Shown here: positions 43,797 to 55,559 of the stretch, one piece after another
Layout: every line of letters starts with the position of its first letter
Numbering within the stretch: position 1 is the stretch's first letter
Assembly (NCBI GenBank): GCA_030295235.1
Contig: AP026128.1
Span: 868,001 to 932,000 of the forward strand
Length of the DNA: 64,000 bases
Direction: 5' to 3'
Origin: Fistulifera solaris
Lineage: Eukaryota > Bacillariophyta > Bacillariophyceae > Naviculales > Stauroneidaceae
Position numbers and translations under genes: made by a program
The notes under the pieces: generated by a model
What the model saw: only the letters and a program-made list of their open reading frames with translations
Told to the model about the DNA's origin: nothing
Database searches by the model: none

Positions 43797-45329
43797 CTAA
43801 ACACCATCATCTCCCCAGTCATCACCCCAGTCGTCCGTATCGTCGTCCTTGCTTCGAACCTTTTCAATCTTGGGAGAATCGACTTTGACACCAGTGGAAA
43901 TTGTATCAGGAGAAGTAGTTCGTACTGGACTTGTATCAGGACGTGCTTGTGCTTGAACTAAGTTCAGCTCAGCTCCCAGTTTTTCGATTTCTCTTTTTGC
44001 GTCGTTGAGAGCCGAGGACACCTCCTCTTTTTCTCTGTTTGCTTCATCTGCGCTTTCTATTGCTCTAGTGAGCTTCTCTTGCATTTGTGTGATTCTGGCC
44101 TCAACATCGGCGCTCGTCATTTGCAGTGTTTCTTCGAGACTATTTTTCTCCATGGTCAACGACTGAACTTGATTTTGCAATTCCTGTAACTGACTTTCGT
44201 TGTCGCAGCCGCCTCCCTCCTGTAATTTTTTTTACTTGGTCAAGTAACTTTCTTTTTTCTTCCTGTAACGCATGGACAACGCTCTGAGCTTCTTCAAGCT
44301 GTTTAAAAAGTTTCGACGATTCATCCACATGACGTGAAACTTCAGCCTCTTTCTCGCTGAGCGCGTTTCGTAAGGTTTCAAGTTGTTTTTGTTGTTGGGT
44401 CACTTCTGACTGCTTTTGAAATAGCTCGTCCCCGACTTCTTTCATGTCAACAGCCCCTTCAACCACATGCTGATCAACTGAGATATCAAGCTGGCCCAGT
44501 TTCAACGCAGCAAGTTCCGACTCTCGTTCAAATAGCTGCATTTGAAGTTTCTTGATTTCCGATGACCCTTCGCTCGCGCTACGGTGCTCTAACAACTCTT
44601 TTTCTGCATCTGTACCGTTTGCTGCAATAAATCTCGTTCCTCCAGAGCTTGCTTCAATTCGTCCTTGAGTTTTTCTTTCTCTTCGTCTTTGAAAACAACA
44701 ACGTCTTCTTCTTCTTCTTCCTCCTCATCGTCTTCCTCATCCTCTTCATCACCCCAGCCAAGCTCCTCGTTATCATCGCCATCTGACAGAGCAGTGTTCA
44801 TAACAAACGGAGGACGGGAACCCGTGAAGAAAGAACTCGACTTATTCCCATCAATCGCTTTGCCTTCGTCATCTTCTGCCAGTGTCTTCGATACTGCCTT
44901 TACCGCGTCTCCAAGGAGGTGCCCGATCGCATTCATAGGACCTTCTTCTTCAACACTTGAATTCTGCCATTCTGCCATAATTCTTTGTGGATCACAACGA
45001 TAAAAGTATCGCTGCCAAAATTCTGCGTAGCTGACATGATCCGGCACCAATTCATCCAGAAACGTCTTCAGCATATCGTGTTTCTCCAAATTCATACTGA
45101 TCTCTTCGCCTTTCTCTTCTATATTGAAGTCTTTCAAAAACTGCTCCGCTTCGGCATCATCCTCGTTCAAAGGCGTCGTGTAGGTCTCTTCTAGCTTCAT
45201 GCGGCGGAGGGCTTCCGCCTCCTCCTCGGAAAGGTCAAAGTTCTCATCCATATTGTTCAAAGCAGCGGCGGCATCTTCGGTCACCGTACTTACAAACTCA
45301 GTTAAATCTCTACGCAAAGCGCTCCACAT
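43797..45329 (-). CDS. BSD-domain protein with long coiled coil
   Basis: Read downwards, the N-terminus MWSALRRDLTEFVSTVTEDA is followed by a BSD domain (FLDELVPDHVSYAEFWQRYFYRCD, about residues 85-120, with the paired aromatic residues), an acidic run, and about 250 residues of coiled coil rich in Glu/Gln/Lys/Leu. The end is acidic and tryptophan-containing (DTDDWGDDWGDDGV). Three frames join if one base is added at TTTTT 44599-44603 and at the T8 run 44226-44233 (A runs on the coding strand), giving about 510 residues. It resembles BSDC1/SYAP1-like proteins linked to membrane traffic or signalling, though the exact family is uncertain. Confidence 0.75.
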
Positions 45330-45967
45330 TGTTGCGGATTTTGTTGTTACAAAGAAATAATACAGAACGCGTCAGATGGTCCGTTCGAAAACCCCTCAAG
45401 GCGATAGGAATGAAACTCGAATAACTTTTCCCGGGCACCAAGACCGGAACGCACTACTGTATCTGGTTGACTAATTCCTTAAAGAGTTGGTGACGGAAAC
45501 GCTTCTCGTGAAGAGAATTGCTATTTGTTGACATCAAACAAGGAATACATAAGGGGCGGAGCAACAAGCGGCTTTTTATTTATTCGATGCCTCGAGCCTC
45601 GAGCCTCGACGAACACGAACTTCGAATTCGTACGTGCGTACGTCGTACGTCTGATAAAAAAAAGTATTCTACTTTTTGGCGGATAATACGGTGGGAGGTT
45701 GTTGTTTACATAAGGCCGGATGATTCCGGAGTACTCTACGCCCTACAGAATGATTCAAATTAGATGCGCTGTCACAGTTGTTTCATTCTTAGATGCAGGA
45801 AAGAGCTTCGATTTTTCTAGTTAAGATGTTTCTGAAGCCAACGGTCCTGGATAACATTCTCCATCCCATTTTCACTTGATCGAACGATAAATCCCTCCTC
45901 ACAACATGACCATAACGTTAATTGAAAGATCATTGTGCCCTCTGCAACCATTTACATCCGTTTCTTA
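45330..45967. other. Divergent intergenic region with short sequence repeats
   Basis: About 640 bp. It holds a small triplication of CCTCGAG/GCCTCGA near 45588-45608 and palindromic CGTACGTGCGTACGTCGTACG near 45630. No gene called. Confidence 0.5.
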
Positions 45968-47820
45968 ATGTGTCATTTAACTAGACGAGGAGTAGTCGCG
46001 GCTATTGTGCTCCTATGCGCTGCGCAAACATGTGCTAGAAAATCCTCCACAAGGCGGCTACATCATGATTATGGTTTCGTTAAGAAAGATCGAGGATCGC
46101 GAAAGGATACAATTCTCTTGCAATATGAGGAAACCGGGGATCCGGCTCCTTCAGAGCAAGTACTCACACAGACAGAGCTAGGTGTTGCCTGCATAAGACG
46201 CCATGGTAAAGGTAACGGAAAGGGCGATGGCAAACGTAATAGCAAGTCGAAGAAAAGCAAAAGCAGCACATATTTCTGCTCAGAGATTGGTGAAATTCCA
46301 GATGAAGAAAGCGCCGCTGTTCCCATATCGACTTCATCTCCCGTTCTTGCTCCAATATCCGTTCCAAGCTCTGACATTGTCGACCTTCCCACGTCTGAAA
46401 TCAGCCCAACTACCGTTTCGACTGCTCCATCTATAGCCGTTCAAGAATCCTTTACGAGTATACCCACAAATCCATCTTCATCTCTAGCTCCAAGTGCAGC
46501 GACCAGTGTCTCACCAAGTAAAGAGAACACATTCACAGAATCGGGGCAAATCCCTGTCGTTATTCCGAGTAAACAGCCTGTGGAGATTCCATCATCCGAC
46601 AACACGTCGGTACCCACTCTCGACCGACCGAGCACTGAGCAAGCTCCTCTTTCCCGACCAAGCTCGGCACCTGAATCAACCCCAACTACTTTGTCCAGTC
46701 CATCGTCAGCGCCACAAGGACGAAGTCTCTTCCCTTCGCCAAGACCGTCGCAGTCGATGAATCCTGAAAGTGGAGTTCTCCCTGATGATAACGCTCTGGT
46801 AAGAATGTGTAATTCTTTCCTTGCTGGGGCTGCTCCCACCTTCGGCCCAAAAGTTCAATTTCAAGGGAACCTTGTCCTTCTTTTAGATGGAACAGCCCCA
46901 ACACAGCGCATTCTAGTCGATATGTATGACATTCTCAACAACGAGGTTGCCCTAACTTTGATGGGTTGCTCGAGCCTCAACATTGGGGGATCAGGCCGAC
47001 AACTTCAAATGGTCATCTCTGGTCTACGAAATGTCGTCTTTGCCGTTCCAACCGAAAGTTCTGCAGGTGAGTGAAAATCATTGCAAAATTTATTCGTGCA
47101 TCGGCAGTATTTGACACGCGTGTTTTGCTTTTAGGTGTAACGACTATTAGTGGATCTGCTTACTATACTGGGGAATACCCAGAAGGACTTTTTGACGTGT
47201 TAAGAAGTGTCATCTTGAACAGCGCTATCACTAGCATTCCAGGATTGTCGGGTGTCGGGACCGATTTTGAATTTGTAGCTACGAATAGTGGAGTTGCGTC
47301 TGACGAAGCTCCTTCAAGTGTCCCTGCAGATAATAACGTTTCGGGAGTAAGCGAGCAGCGAACAGGGGTACTTGTTGGTGTCGTAGTCGCAGGAATGTTC
47401 GCTGCATTGTCAATGATTCTTGTTGTTCGTGTAAGCAAACGCCGACGGGAAATGGGACAGCAATCGAAGCATCACAAACTGGAAGACATCTTGACGGACG
47501 AAGAATCAAATGGATATTCAAAGTCAGATCATGATACAGCTCCGGACGCCGGGGAAGACATGTGGTTCGCTAACATCATGGACGACAGCGATTCGGGCAT
47601 CATCACTTGGGGCAGTCACACACCTTCAATCGCAAGCCATCGATATACATCACGCTACTATCCCTTAAGAGGAGCCCAGTTTGACGAGGGCCACGAATGC
47701 ACCGATCCTGATTGTAATATATGCTGGGAGAAAAGTCAATCTAGATATGCAGTAACTTCAGTGGCGCCGTCCTCAAGATTCCGCAAAGAATATGCAGTGG
47801 AGGACACCGTTGATTTATGA
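45968..47820 (+). CDS. Type I membrane protein with Ser/Pro/Thr-rich stalk
   Basis: Exons 45968-47066 and 47135-47820 flank a 68-bp GTGAGT...TTTTAG intron; the product has 594 residues. A signal peptide (MCHLTRRGVVAAIVLLCAAQTCA) leads to a basic Lys/Gly stretch, then about 150 residues dominated by Ser, Pro and Thr, probably O-glycosylated. An extracellular beta-type domain (VQFQGNLVLLLDGTAPTQRI...) follows, then one membrane helix (GVLVGVVVAGMFAALSMILVV) and an acidic cytoplasmic tail with HECTDPDCNICW, a possible metal-binding cluster. The layout fits a cell-surface or frustule-contact receptor or adhesin (inference). No family is recognised. Confidence 0.7.
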
Positions 47821-47939
47821 GTCGCCCTTGTCGAGAAATTCGCCATCCAACAAATTCATCCGAAATGATCAAGTTAATGACACACAAGTACCAGGTAGAT
47901 GCATACTCTAACCGTCTATTATCGAAAAAACTCTTCGAT

Positions 47940-48977
47940 CTAATTGTCAACTTGATTGCGAATAGACTTCGACATTCCTTGATTCGTCGCCCTTACAGAT
48001 GTAATCAAGGATCCGTCGATTTCAACTGTCGACACGGCCTCATATCCCTCAGGAAGAAGGTCGTTGTCGTAGTCCGGTCTCGAGTAAGTCGCGCGTTGCT
48101 CGAAATCGAAGCCGTGGCATGTTTCAACGACCACGTAGCTGTCCTCCCCGCGGTTGTACAAGTGACTTACGGGTTGCACACCAATTTGGACCTCGTCCGT
48201 ATAACCGTAGTCTGCATGTTGCGACTGAAGCCGCTCTTTCGTCTCCGACGTGCATTCCGACTCATAGTGACCCCATTTTTGGCAAACAAGACACTGTCTA
48301 AATCCCGGATCTATCGGGAGCGACGACAAAGGGGCTATCGATCCCGCCACCCAATTTGAAATAGCAATCAATGAACATTCATTGTAAAGTAGCGATACAA
48401 TCTGGCCGGACGAATCAGTCTCGTGGCCTCCACTAGTATCATGCCTCTGTGCGGTCTGTTCCTCTGACTGTTCAAGTTCTAACGCAACATACCCGGTTAG
48501 CTGTGATTTTGCCTGAACAATTGGGTTCCCATTGTTCGAAAGACTTTGCGGCATTTGACTTGAAGTGGTGTGAACTCTTTTTCTTTTTCGCTCCTCACTG
48601 ATTGTAGCATTAGGTCCAGGCGATCGGTCATTCAAGGCTCGCGACAACAAAGTAAACACTTTTTGTTGATTTTCCCCATCGTTACAACCAGAGATTGTTT
48701 CGAAGGCATGATTATGCAGCTGCAACAAAGAATCATCGTTTCTCAATACTTTTTTCGGTCTCATCGAAGCGCTATTACCGTACTCTTTGAACTGGAAAAG
48801 GTCGATAGTCGGTACAAGAAGGCTACGATCCGTAACTGAACTCTTTCTTACGTTGGAGGAATAGGAATGGCCCCTGTCACGATGTGAAGGCATGCGTAGG
48901 CTTGACGGAAGGGCCGCCGGTTTACGGTCATCTTCATTTTCGTCAATATCGCAGGGGACGTTCTCCTCCGGCGTCAT
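47940..48977 (-). CDS. Zinc-knuckle (CCHC) protein, function unknown
   Basis: 345 residues, mostly low complexity and polar, with one CCHC zinc knuckle, CLVCQKWGHYESEC, near residue 230. Such knuckles usually bind RNA or single-stranded DNA. A basic patch (EERKRKRVH) could be a nuclear signal. No reverse transcriptase, protease or capsid-like sequence is adjacent, so this reads as a host gene rather than an element relic. It converges on the membrane protein gene with about 120 bp between stops. Confidence 0.6.
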   Translation of the reverse strand: MTPEENVPCDIDENEDDRKPAALPSSLRMPSHRDRGHSYSSNVRKSSVTDRSLLVPTIDLFQFKEYGNSASMRPKKVLRNDDSLLQLHNHAFETISGCNDGENQQKVFTLLSRALNDRSPGPNATISEERKRKRVHTTSSQMPQSLSNNGNPIVQAKSQLTGYVALELEQSEEQTAQRHDTSGGHETDSSGQIVSLLYNECSLIAISNWVAGSIAPLSSLPIDPGFRQCLVCQKWGHYESECTSETKERLQSQHADYGYTDEVQIGVQPVSHLYNRGEDSYVVVETCHGFDFEQRATYSRPDYDNDLLPEGYEAVSTVEIDGSLITSVRATNQGMSKSIRNQVDN

Positions 48978-49246
48978 TCGATTCTACCGGTACAACATGC
49001 CCCACTACACTACGACCATCTTCTAACCAATCTTGAAGCATTTTAAATGAACAACGTTTACTAAACCTTAGTCTAATTGTTGATGTCCGTCGAATACGGA
49101 GTAAATACAAAAGGTTGACGATGTCGGAAACAAACTTTTGAAAAAGTGTTGACAAAGTTGTTTAGACTATATTCTAACGTGTAGTCGGAAAGGTCACGGG
49201 TGTATCACCGGTACTCGTACAGTATCGAACCAATGTGTTGTGTATG

Positions 49247-49299
49247 TACTATAGTCTAAAATGTTTTCCGTTTTTCACCACGATTACATTTCAGTCATG
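49247..49299 (-). repeat. Dispersed module, inverted orientation
   Basis: TACTATAGTCTAAA followed by CACGATTACATTTCAGTCATGA. This is the two-part module read from the other strand, with a weaker hairpin. Confidence 0.55.
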
Positions 49300-49455
49300 A
49301 GTACTGTAAATAAATCAGACTGCTATTTGCTATTTGACCTCCGTTTGTCCTTCATATTTGAAACAAGATGATGCAATTACCATTTGTGGTGTTTGGGATG
49401 CCCGTCTCATTTTAATAATGACGAAATTCATTTGACGTTCGTTGTCTTTCGATAT

Positions 49456-49511
49456 CACTATAAGGTTACAGTCAAAGTATTGGATCAACTAACCACGACT
49501 GCATTTCAGTC
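49456..49511 (-). repeat. Dispersed module, inverted orientation
   Basis: CACTATAAGGTTACAGTCAAAG, then CACGACTGCATTTCAGTC at 49494-49511. The GACTG/CAGTC hairpin with a 5-base loop is perfect here. Confidence 0.65.
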
Positions 49512-49744
49512 GCGAACAGAAACCGTTGAAAACCGAACGCAGCGCGAGCAGCGAACGAGAGACACCATGAACCATGACGCTTCTATTCATTTCGCCGGCA
49601 TTTCACAACAACTTCGACTGATTTGACCATTGAATTCTTATTTGCTTGGTTGAAAGGGACTTATTAAGTTTAACTGCTGAAGCCGGGTTTCATCGACGAA
49701 CCGCCACTGCATTTCAAAAACCTCGTATAGCATTCCGCCGCAAC

Positions 49745-50542
49745 ATGCCACCACGATTGCCATCCACGCACTCGCCTGCAAACCTATCATTAGATTCGGA
49801 TCACCGTGTCATGACTCCGAAGTCATCCATGAGCGCAAGGCGAAATGAGACTGCGGAAGAAGGGTTGGTAGAAAACACCGAGCGACAAGACACGGCCGCT
49901 TTACTCAATACAAACAACAATATTGTCGCCAACAACAACCCGTTTCATACCACGAATTCATTCGGCATGTACCCGGGAGGTAACTTTGGAATGGGCGGAA
50001 TGGGAGGCTTCGGGTATGGCAGTCCCATGCTTGGTGCGCCGCTGATGGGCATCGGCGGCCCGCTGAATTCGCTGAATCAATTTCTATTCAGTATTCAAAA
50101 TGTGATTTTCTCTTTGAGTCAAGCCGTCCAAATTGTTGGTATGAACGCACAAGGACTGCAGCAACTACTGGAATCGGGAACGGCAATGTTTGATCACATT
50201 GTAGCGTCATTACACGAATTGGTAGAACCCCAACGAGCGGAGAGTCCGGAAGAACGAAAACGGCGGAGAAGGATCCGAGCGTTGCGGTGGGCTGCAATTA
50301 CGGCTATTACGTATGCTGGCTACCGAATACTTCGCTCTTTTCGACAACGCCAGCAGCGAAGCGCCATTTCAGCTGGTCCGGCGCCATATCAACAACAGCT
50401 TTCCTATGGCAATTCCTACGGGTATGGTGGCTATCCTCCACAGCAATATGGTGCTCCTTCCTACGGTGGCGGATACGGAAGTGGATACGGGTCATGGGGC
50501 TCCTATGGAGGGTTCAATGGCTCTGGTGGTCAATTATATTAA
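49745..50542 (+). CDS. PEX13: Peroxin 13-like peroxisomal import protein without SH3 domain
   Basis: From ATG 49745 (MPPRLPSTHSPANLS) the protein has 265 residues. It shows the Pex13 pattern: a Gly/Tyr/Met-rich N-terminal part (NFGMGGMGGFGYGSPMLG), a conserved helical region (LFSIQNVIFSLSQAVQIVGM...LQQLLESGTAMFDHIVASLH), a basic stretch (RKRRRRIRALRWAAITAITY) with a membrane helix, and a C-terminal Gly/Tyr-rich tail (YGGGYGSGYGSWGSYGG). Pex13 docks the Pex5 receptor at the peroxisome membrane, and its YG-rich regions form a selective phase in the import pore. The SH3 domain of yeast and animals is missing, as in plants. Single exon. Confidence 0.8.
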   Translation: MPPRLPSTHSPANLSLDSDHRVMTPKSSMSARRNETAEEGLVENTERQDTAALLNTNNNIVANNNPFHTTNSFGMYPGGNFGMGGMGGFGYGSPMLGAPLMGIGGPLNSLNQFLFSIQNVIFSLSQAVQIVGMNAQGLQQLLESGTAMFDHIVASLHELVEPQRAESPEERKRRRRIRALRWAAITAITYAGYRILRSFRQRQQRSAISAGPAPYQQQLSYGNSYGYGGYPPQQYGAPSYGGGYGSGYGSWGSYGGFNGSGGQLY

Positions 50543-51217
50543 CTGCATTTGGCTTTTAATCGTACTAAGGCTTTTATTTCTTCATAAGCCAAATGATCGC
50601 ATTCTGTTACACATTGTAATCTTTTCTCGTAATTGATAAAATTAGTCTTGAGAGGAGTGAAACTGCTCATTGTTGCTCACTATTTTGCGAGACTAGTCGT
50701 ACGCATTCAACCTTAGCTCTCTTCTTTTGCCTTTTGCTGAGAGCTGAGAGTCGTCCTTCCACTTGTCCTTTGTCTTTTCCGGTCGACTGACAGATCAAAG
50801 TACACTTTGTCATATTCAAAGGTCTACCCTCTACACTTTGAGTCATACTCGGACTTTCAAATCATTTTCCCTCCTTTCCACTGTGATTTCCCCGTGGTTT
50901 TCGCGTTGCTGGGTTCTGCACCTCCACCAACCTTCTGCGGGAGAGGACAACAACTCACCGCACGACAAGAGAATTTGATTGAATGTGTCACAAGGTTGAA
51001 AGAAACAATAGCTGTTTCTTCTTGTGCCCGTCTCTTTCCTTCTCATGTCGTTGTACACCTTTCACTAATCTAGCTGTAGAAATTTCTTTTGGAATTCGTT
51101 GATAGCAGCGGAAGCACCGCTATATCATCGATTTTCCTAACCGTCGTCCGTCAACAAGGTCTATGGCTCGTCTTGGTCAACAGTGATTGCAGTAGAAACA
51201 AACAAAAAGCCCTGACT
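50543..51217. other. Intergenic, no gene seen
   Basis: About 675 bp between the PEX13 and ubiquitin protease genes, pyrimidine-rich before the latter. Open frames here lack family features. Confidence 0.5.
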
Positions 51218-53064
51218 ATGACGGCGTCGAATCCTTTGAGCAGTGGGGCCAGTCGTACCGTCGCGCGGCCGATAGCGAACCTCGGAAACACATGTTACAT
51301 TTCCGCAGTTCTTCAAGCACTCGCTCACGCCCCAGAATTGTGTTTGGCGATGGATTGTGAATCGCATCGTTCACAATGCCCCATTGCCGCTGGAAGACAA
51401 AGTCACTCTCCAGAGCCTTCTCCCGATTCCGGCGGGTCTACACGAAAATCACAAAGACGCAGCAGTCCGGTGCAAATCGATAGTTTCTGCACGCTCTGCG
51501 AAATTGAAGATCATATTCGTCGAGTGCACGATGGCACCGATGACAAACCCGTGGCGCCTTCCACCTTCGTGAACGGTTTTATTGAGCACGTCGCTCCTTG
51601 GTTCAAGTTGGGCGTGCAAGAGGACTCGCACGAATTTTTGCGGCTTCTCATTGATGCGATGCAAAAGTCGTGCAAGACTGCTCGCCGGATTGTGAATTCC
51701 AGTTCGTTACCTCACGATGTAGGAGCTGACGAAGACGCCACGAACGACGGAGATTCAGACCAAGAGTATCCGTTCGCTTTATTCCGAGGAACGGTGGAGT
51801 CAAGAGTTACTTGTGATTCGTGTGGTGCAACGAGTTCCACGAAGGACCCCATCGAAGACATCGGCCTCGAAGTCTCTTTGCCCAACGACGTGGCTGCTTC
51901 GACCAATTCTTCTCGAAATGCAAGTCGCGGGAGTCGCAATTCATCACCCATTCCACCAGCGCTTACGGATGTACAACAAGCGTTCAAACGATTTGCGCGA
52001 GTCGAGGCGCTCGATTCAGGTTACAAGTGCGAAAAGTGCAGTAAGGTGGGACGAGCGACCAAGCAAACACGCTTGGCAAGTATTCCTCCGATATTGACGT
52101 TGCAACTCAAGCGCTTTCGTTACGGAAGCGAAAATCCGACTTTGCCAGCCCGTCGGTCGGGAAGATCCTCGGACCCGGTCCAGGTGACGGCCGGAAAGTC
52201 CGGAAGCGCCAAGATTGAAGGTCACATCAAGTTTGAGTTGTTTTTTGATCTGCATCCGTACTTGACGACGGAACTCCAAGAGAAGCACAAGAACATGTTT
52301 TGCAGACTCTTTGCAGTGATTGTTCATGCAGGAAAGAATTCTCATTCAGGTCATTACATTGCGTACGTCCGCAACATTGCCATGAATGAATGGTGGAAGA
52401 TGGATGACGCGCGCGTCACAGCTGCTACAGAGAGTGAAGTTCTTCAAGCGGAAGCCTATATACTATTCTACCGTATTGTGCAGCATCCAGTTTCAGTGCG
52501 TCTCGAACAATTGAATCAGAAGAACCAAGACCTCAAGCGTCAGAACCAGAAACAAGAAAGCGAGGTCCAGTCCATTACTGACCCGTCGCCCGTAAGCGAG
52601 GACGTCCCAATGCAAGACATGAAGCGAGAAGAGCAAACTAAGAAGGCTTCAAGAAAGCGCTTGCTCACAATCGACGCAGGTATTGAATGGGCTCGATCCA
52701 AGACCAACATACCTATTCATTTGATTCGGAAAATACAAGACCTTGCCTCGGAAGAAATAACGTGGACACCGGAGTTTGTCAAGAAGATAACTTCTTCCGG
52801 GAAAGACGTCCCCAAACGCGCGAGCGGTGAGTCTCAAACAGCAACACCTTGCAGCTTTGCGCCACTCCGCGATTTCTTATGCTTTCCGTTTGTATTTTTA
52901 AATCCTCAGACGAGGATGTTAGCGGCGGTACCGAGAAGCTCCGATCAAAGATAATGAACGCACTCTTTCAAACCCACAAGGCTGGCCTTTGGGTCAGCGA
53001 CGCTAGCCAAAATATTGAAAAAGTCGTCGCCGTCGTGGAGGCGGAAGACGCCGACTTACTCTAA
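51218..53064 (+). CDS. Ubiquitin-specific protease (USP36/42-like class)
   Basis: Exons 51218-52826 and 52910-53064 flank an 83-bp GTGAGT...CCTCAG intron; 587 residues. Catalytic Cys 26 lies in the Cys box NLGNTCYISAVLQALAH and the His box is NSHSGHYIAYVRN with WWKMDD. QEDSHEFLRLLIDAMQ and the zinc-finger-like CDSCG..YKCEKC pairs are typical of the USP fold. It removes ubiquitin from proteins; the C-terminal coiled region (LEQLNQKNQDLKRQNQKQE) and the last exon are likely regulatory. Two Ser-rich insertions lie within the catalytic domain. The start at 51218 is chosen because sequence upstream of it in frame is not protein-like. Confidence 0.9.
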
Positions 53065-53634
53065 TCAAGTACGGATCCTAGATGCAGCAACTTTAAATAA
53101 CAATGATGTATCACCTCTAGGCCCTTTACCTTCCTCTTTTTATACTGCTACCTAATCTCTGTTCTTTTTATAAGTTTGTCGTGCTATATCATTTGCAAAG
53201 CAAGCATCATTAGCCTCAGTCAAGGTCGAGAAGCTCGGCAATAGTTATCTTCCATATTTACTATAATATCGAAGTGTAGACGACCTTTGCCCCGACTGCA
53301 TTTCAGTCATGAATCAATAATCTTCCAAGTTAGGCTTCGACCTAAGGACACCTAAGTTTGCTTTTTTCTCCTTCTTCTTCATCTACGACTTGTTCTTTCA
53401 AATATTTCAGTATCACAAGTGTTTTCAAGTCGTATTAAAAACGTCGATTAGCCACTTACATCCAGCAGTTTTCCGCGCGCCACAGGCGTCCGCAAAATTT
53501 TTCGCAGCTCATAACCTGATAAAAGCTCCCCTCATTTTGCTGCAAATACAAGTAAAAAATTTATTGCAAAGCAACGAATCATTGATAAACAAGAGTCTCA
53601 TTCAAATCCTGTTTTTGCAAGAAAGATAAACTAA
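53065..53634. other. Intergenic with one inverted module
   Basis: About 570 bp between the protease and eIF3d genes. Only the dispersed module near 53.28 kb stands out. Confidence 0.55.
53258..53308 (-). repeat. Dispersed module, inverted orientation
   Basis: TTACTATAATATCGAAGTGT followed by GACTGCATTTCAGTC at 53294-53308, with a perfect 5-bp hairpin stem. Confidence 0.65.
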
Positions 53635-55275
53635 ATGCCGACATCCTTCAAAATACCTTTCGTCACGGCAAACCCCAACTCGTGGGGACCGCCGTCGGAG
53701 ATTGATGAATCGAACACGGACGCTGGCCTGGTGGCGAAGTACGCTGCCTTGCCCTACTCTCCGTTCGGACGCAACGATCGCCTCGGCCGCGTCGCTGACT
53801 TTACCTCGGGCAACAAATTCATGGCCGGTCGCTACAATCGTCGCACACAGCATGCTTCGGAAGAGGATGAGGAACAAGCCTTCCAATTGGTCGACACCAC
53901 GAAAGCACAGCAATCGCACAAACGATTTGTCAACCCCGCCAGCAAACGACGCATGCACAGTCAGCGCTTGCGTCAAATCAATGCTCGTCGTCAACAGGCA
54001 ACGGGTCATCAGTTGGATAAAATGACACGCGGTGCCCCCGCGGGTCGTTTCGGAGGCCGAGGAGCCGGACGGGGTGGTCGCGGTGCCGGCCGTGGTGCGG
54101 GGACCTTCAACAACCGCAATGTCGATCGACAGCCGTCGGTGGCCGTGCAGAGTGATTGGGTCAAGGTGGAAGAGCTCGACTTGCAAAAGATTAACAAGCA
54201 TTTGGGCATTCCTTCTTCGATTCCGACTCCTGAAGATGTCTTGTGGTGTGGTTTCGTCGATACATACAATGATAGTTACGACAAGGTATCAGCGAGACAG
54301 CCGATTAACTTGAAACGAATGGAAAACAAGCTGTTCTACCCTGTTACAACGACAGATGATCCGGTGCTCGAGAAATTTGCCATCGATGAGGCGGCACAGG
54401 TCTTTGTGACGGACACGATCATGTCGCATCTCATGTGCTCGACGCGATCGGTCTATCCATGGGACATTGTCGTGCAGAAGCTTCCCAATGGAACACTCTT
54501 CCTCGACAAGCGCGACAACTCTCAGTTCGATTACCTCACAGTCCACGAAACTGCCTACGCCACGCCGTCACCATCGGAAGACGAAGGCATCAATTCGTCC
54601 GGTCGCTTGTCTTTAGAGAGCACGATGGTGTGCCAGAACTTTAGTCAACAGATTCTCAAGAAATCAGGCCGCAAGCAAATGGATCTTCCCAACCCGTTCT
54701 ACGACGAAGAAGACGCCGAAGAGGTGATGGAGCCAGCCAGTGTGGCGTACCGCTACCGAAAATGGCAGTTGGACGATGGCACCCGCGTCATGTGCCGTAC
54801 CGAATTGCATGGTTTGGTCAAGAATACGCAATACATGACTGCCTTTGCGTTGAACGAGTACCCGGCCGGTAGCTGGCGGGATAAGATTGATGCACAGCGG
54901 GGTGCTGTCTTGGCCACGGAACTCAAGAACAATTCCTTCAAGCTGGCCAAATGGACGACACAGTCACTCTTGGCCGGTGCCGATCAAATGAAGATTGGGT
55001 TCGTGGCTCGCGCGGCTCCGAAGAATCCGTACGAACACCAAATCTTGGCGACACAGTTCTACCGGCCCAAGGACTTTGCTCAGCAAATCACCCTGAATGA
55101 AGGAAACATGTGGGCCATGTTTCGCTTGTTTGTCAACATGTTTCAGAAGCTTGAAACAGGCAAATACGTGCTGATGCGCGATCCCAATAAGCCGATCCTT
55201 CATCTTTACAGAGTCCCACCTAACACCTTTGAAGACGACGAGGAGGATGAAGAAGAAGAAGAGAAGGAAGAATAA
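53635..55275 (+). CDS. EIF3D: Translation initiation factor eIF3 subunit D
   Basis: 546 residues, close to the family's usual length. The N-terminus ([18 protein letters not shown] and [17 protein letters not shown]) and core blocks ([59 protein letters not shown]) match eIF3d, the cap-binding subunit of eIF3. An RGG-rich tract ([18 protein letters not shown]) sits near residue 145 and may bind RNA or be methylated. The C-terminus is acidic ([14 protein letters not shown]). Cytosolic. Single exon, no break. Confidence 0.95.
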   Translation: MPTSFKIPFVTANPNSWGPPSEIDESNTDAGLVAKYAALPYSPFGRNDRLGRVADFTSGNKFMAGRYNRRTQHASEEDEEQAFQLVDTTKAQQSHKRFVNPASKRRMHSQRLRQINARRQQATGHQLDKMTRGAPAGRFGGRGAGRGGRGAGRGAGTFNNRNVDRQPSVAVQSDWVKVEELDLQKINKHLGIPSSIPTPEDVLWCGFVDTYNDSYDKVSARQPINLKRMENKLFYPVTTTDDPVLEKFAIDEAAQVFVTDTIMSHLMCSTRSVYPWDIVVQKLPNGTLFLDKRDNSQFDYLTVHETAYATPSPSEDEGINSSGRLSLESTMVCQNFSQQILKKSGRKQMDLPNPFYDEEDAEEVMEPASVAYRYRKWQLDDGTRVMCRTELHGLVKNTQYMTAFALNEYPAGSWRDKIDAQRGAVLATELKNNSFKLAKWTTQSLLAGADQMKIGFVARAAPKNPYEHQILATQFYRPKDFAQQITLNEGNMWAMFRLFVNMFQKLETGKYVLMRDPNKPILHLYRVPPNTFEDDEEDEEEEEKEE

Positions 55276-55559
55276 GGCCCTATAGGTTATGCCGAAGAAA
55301 GGGTTTCGTTAGCATATGCTCCATTTTTATTGCGGCAAGTAATTATAATTCCATTTAGATAAATCATGGATATGATATCGCTTTTTGCTCGTAGTTGTAG
55401 AGATGCGATGACTTTATTGAGCTTAAGCAATGCAATTTCTACACGATAATATTGATTAAGAAACGATGCTCTAGCAAAGGTTTATCATTAATTGTGGGTC
55501 GACACAGTTTCTAGCACCATTACTTCATCTTCAAAATACTGAAGAATCCACTATTCCAT

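Larger units (their letters stand above)
48978..49744. other. Intergenic with two inverted copies of the dispersed module
   Basis: About 770 bp between the divergent zinc-knuckle and PEX13 genes. It carries two modules in the orientation opposite to those at 38.7-39.2 kb. No gene seen; a short open frame at 49384-49626 overlaps one module. Confidence 0.6.

Noticed and set aside
44665-45003. Serine-run open frame (SSSSSSSS) on the plus strand
   Set aside because: It is the antisense of the acidic Glu/Asp run in the BSD protein, not a gene.
47940-48977. Zinc knuckle as a sign of a retroelement gag remnant
   Set aside because: One knuckle alone, with no reverse transcriptase, integrase, protease or long terminal repeats nearby, and an intact host-like frame. 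Kept as a host gene.
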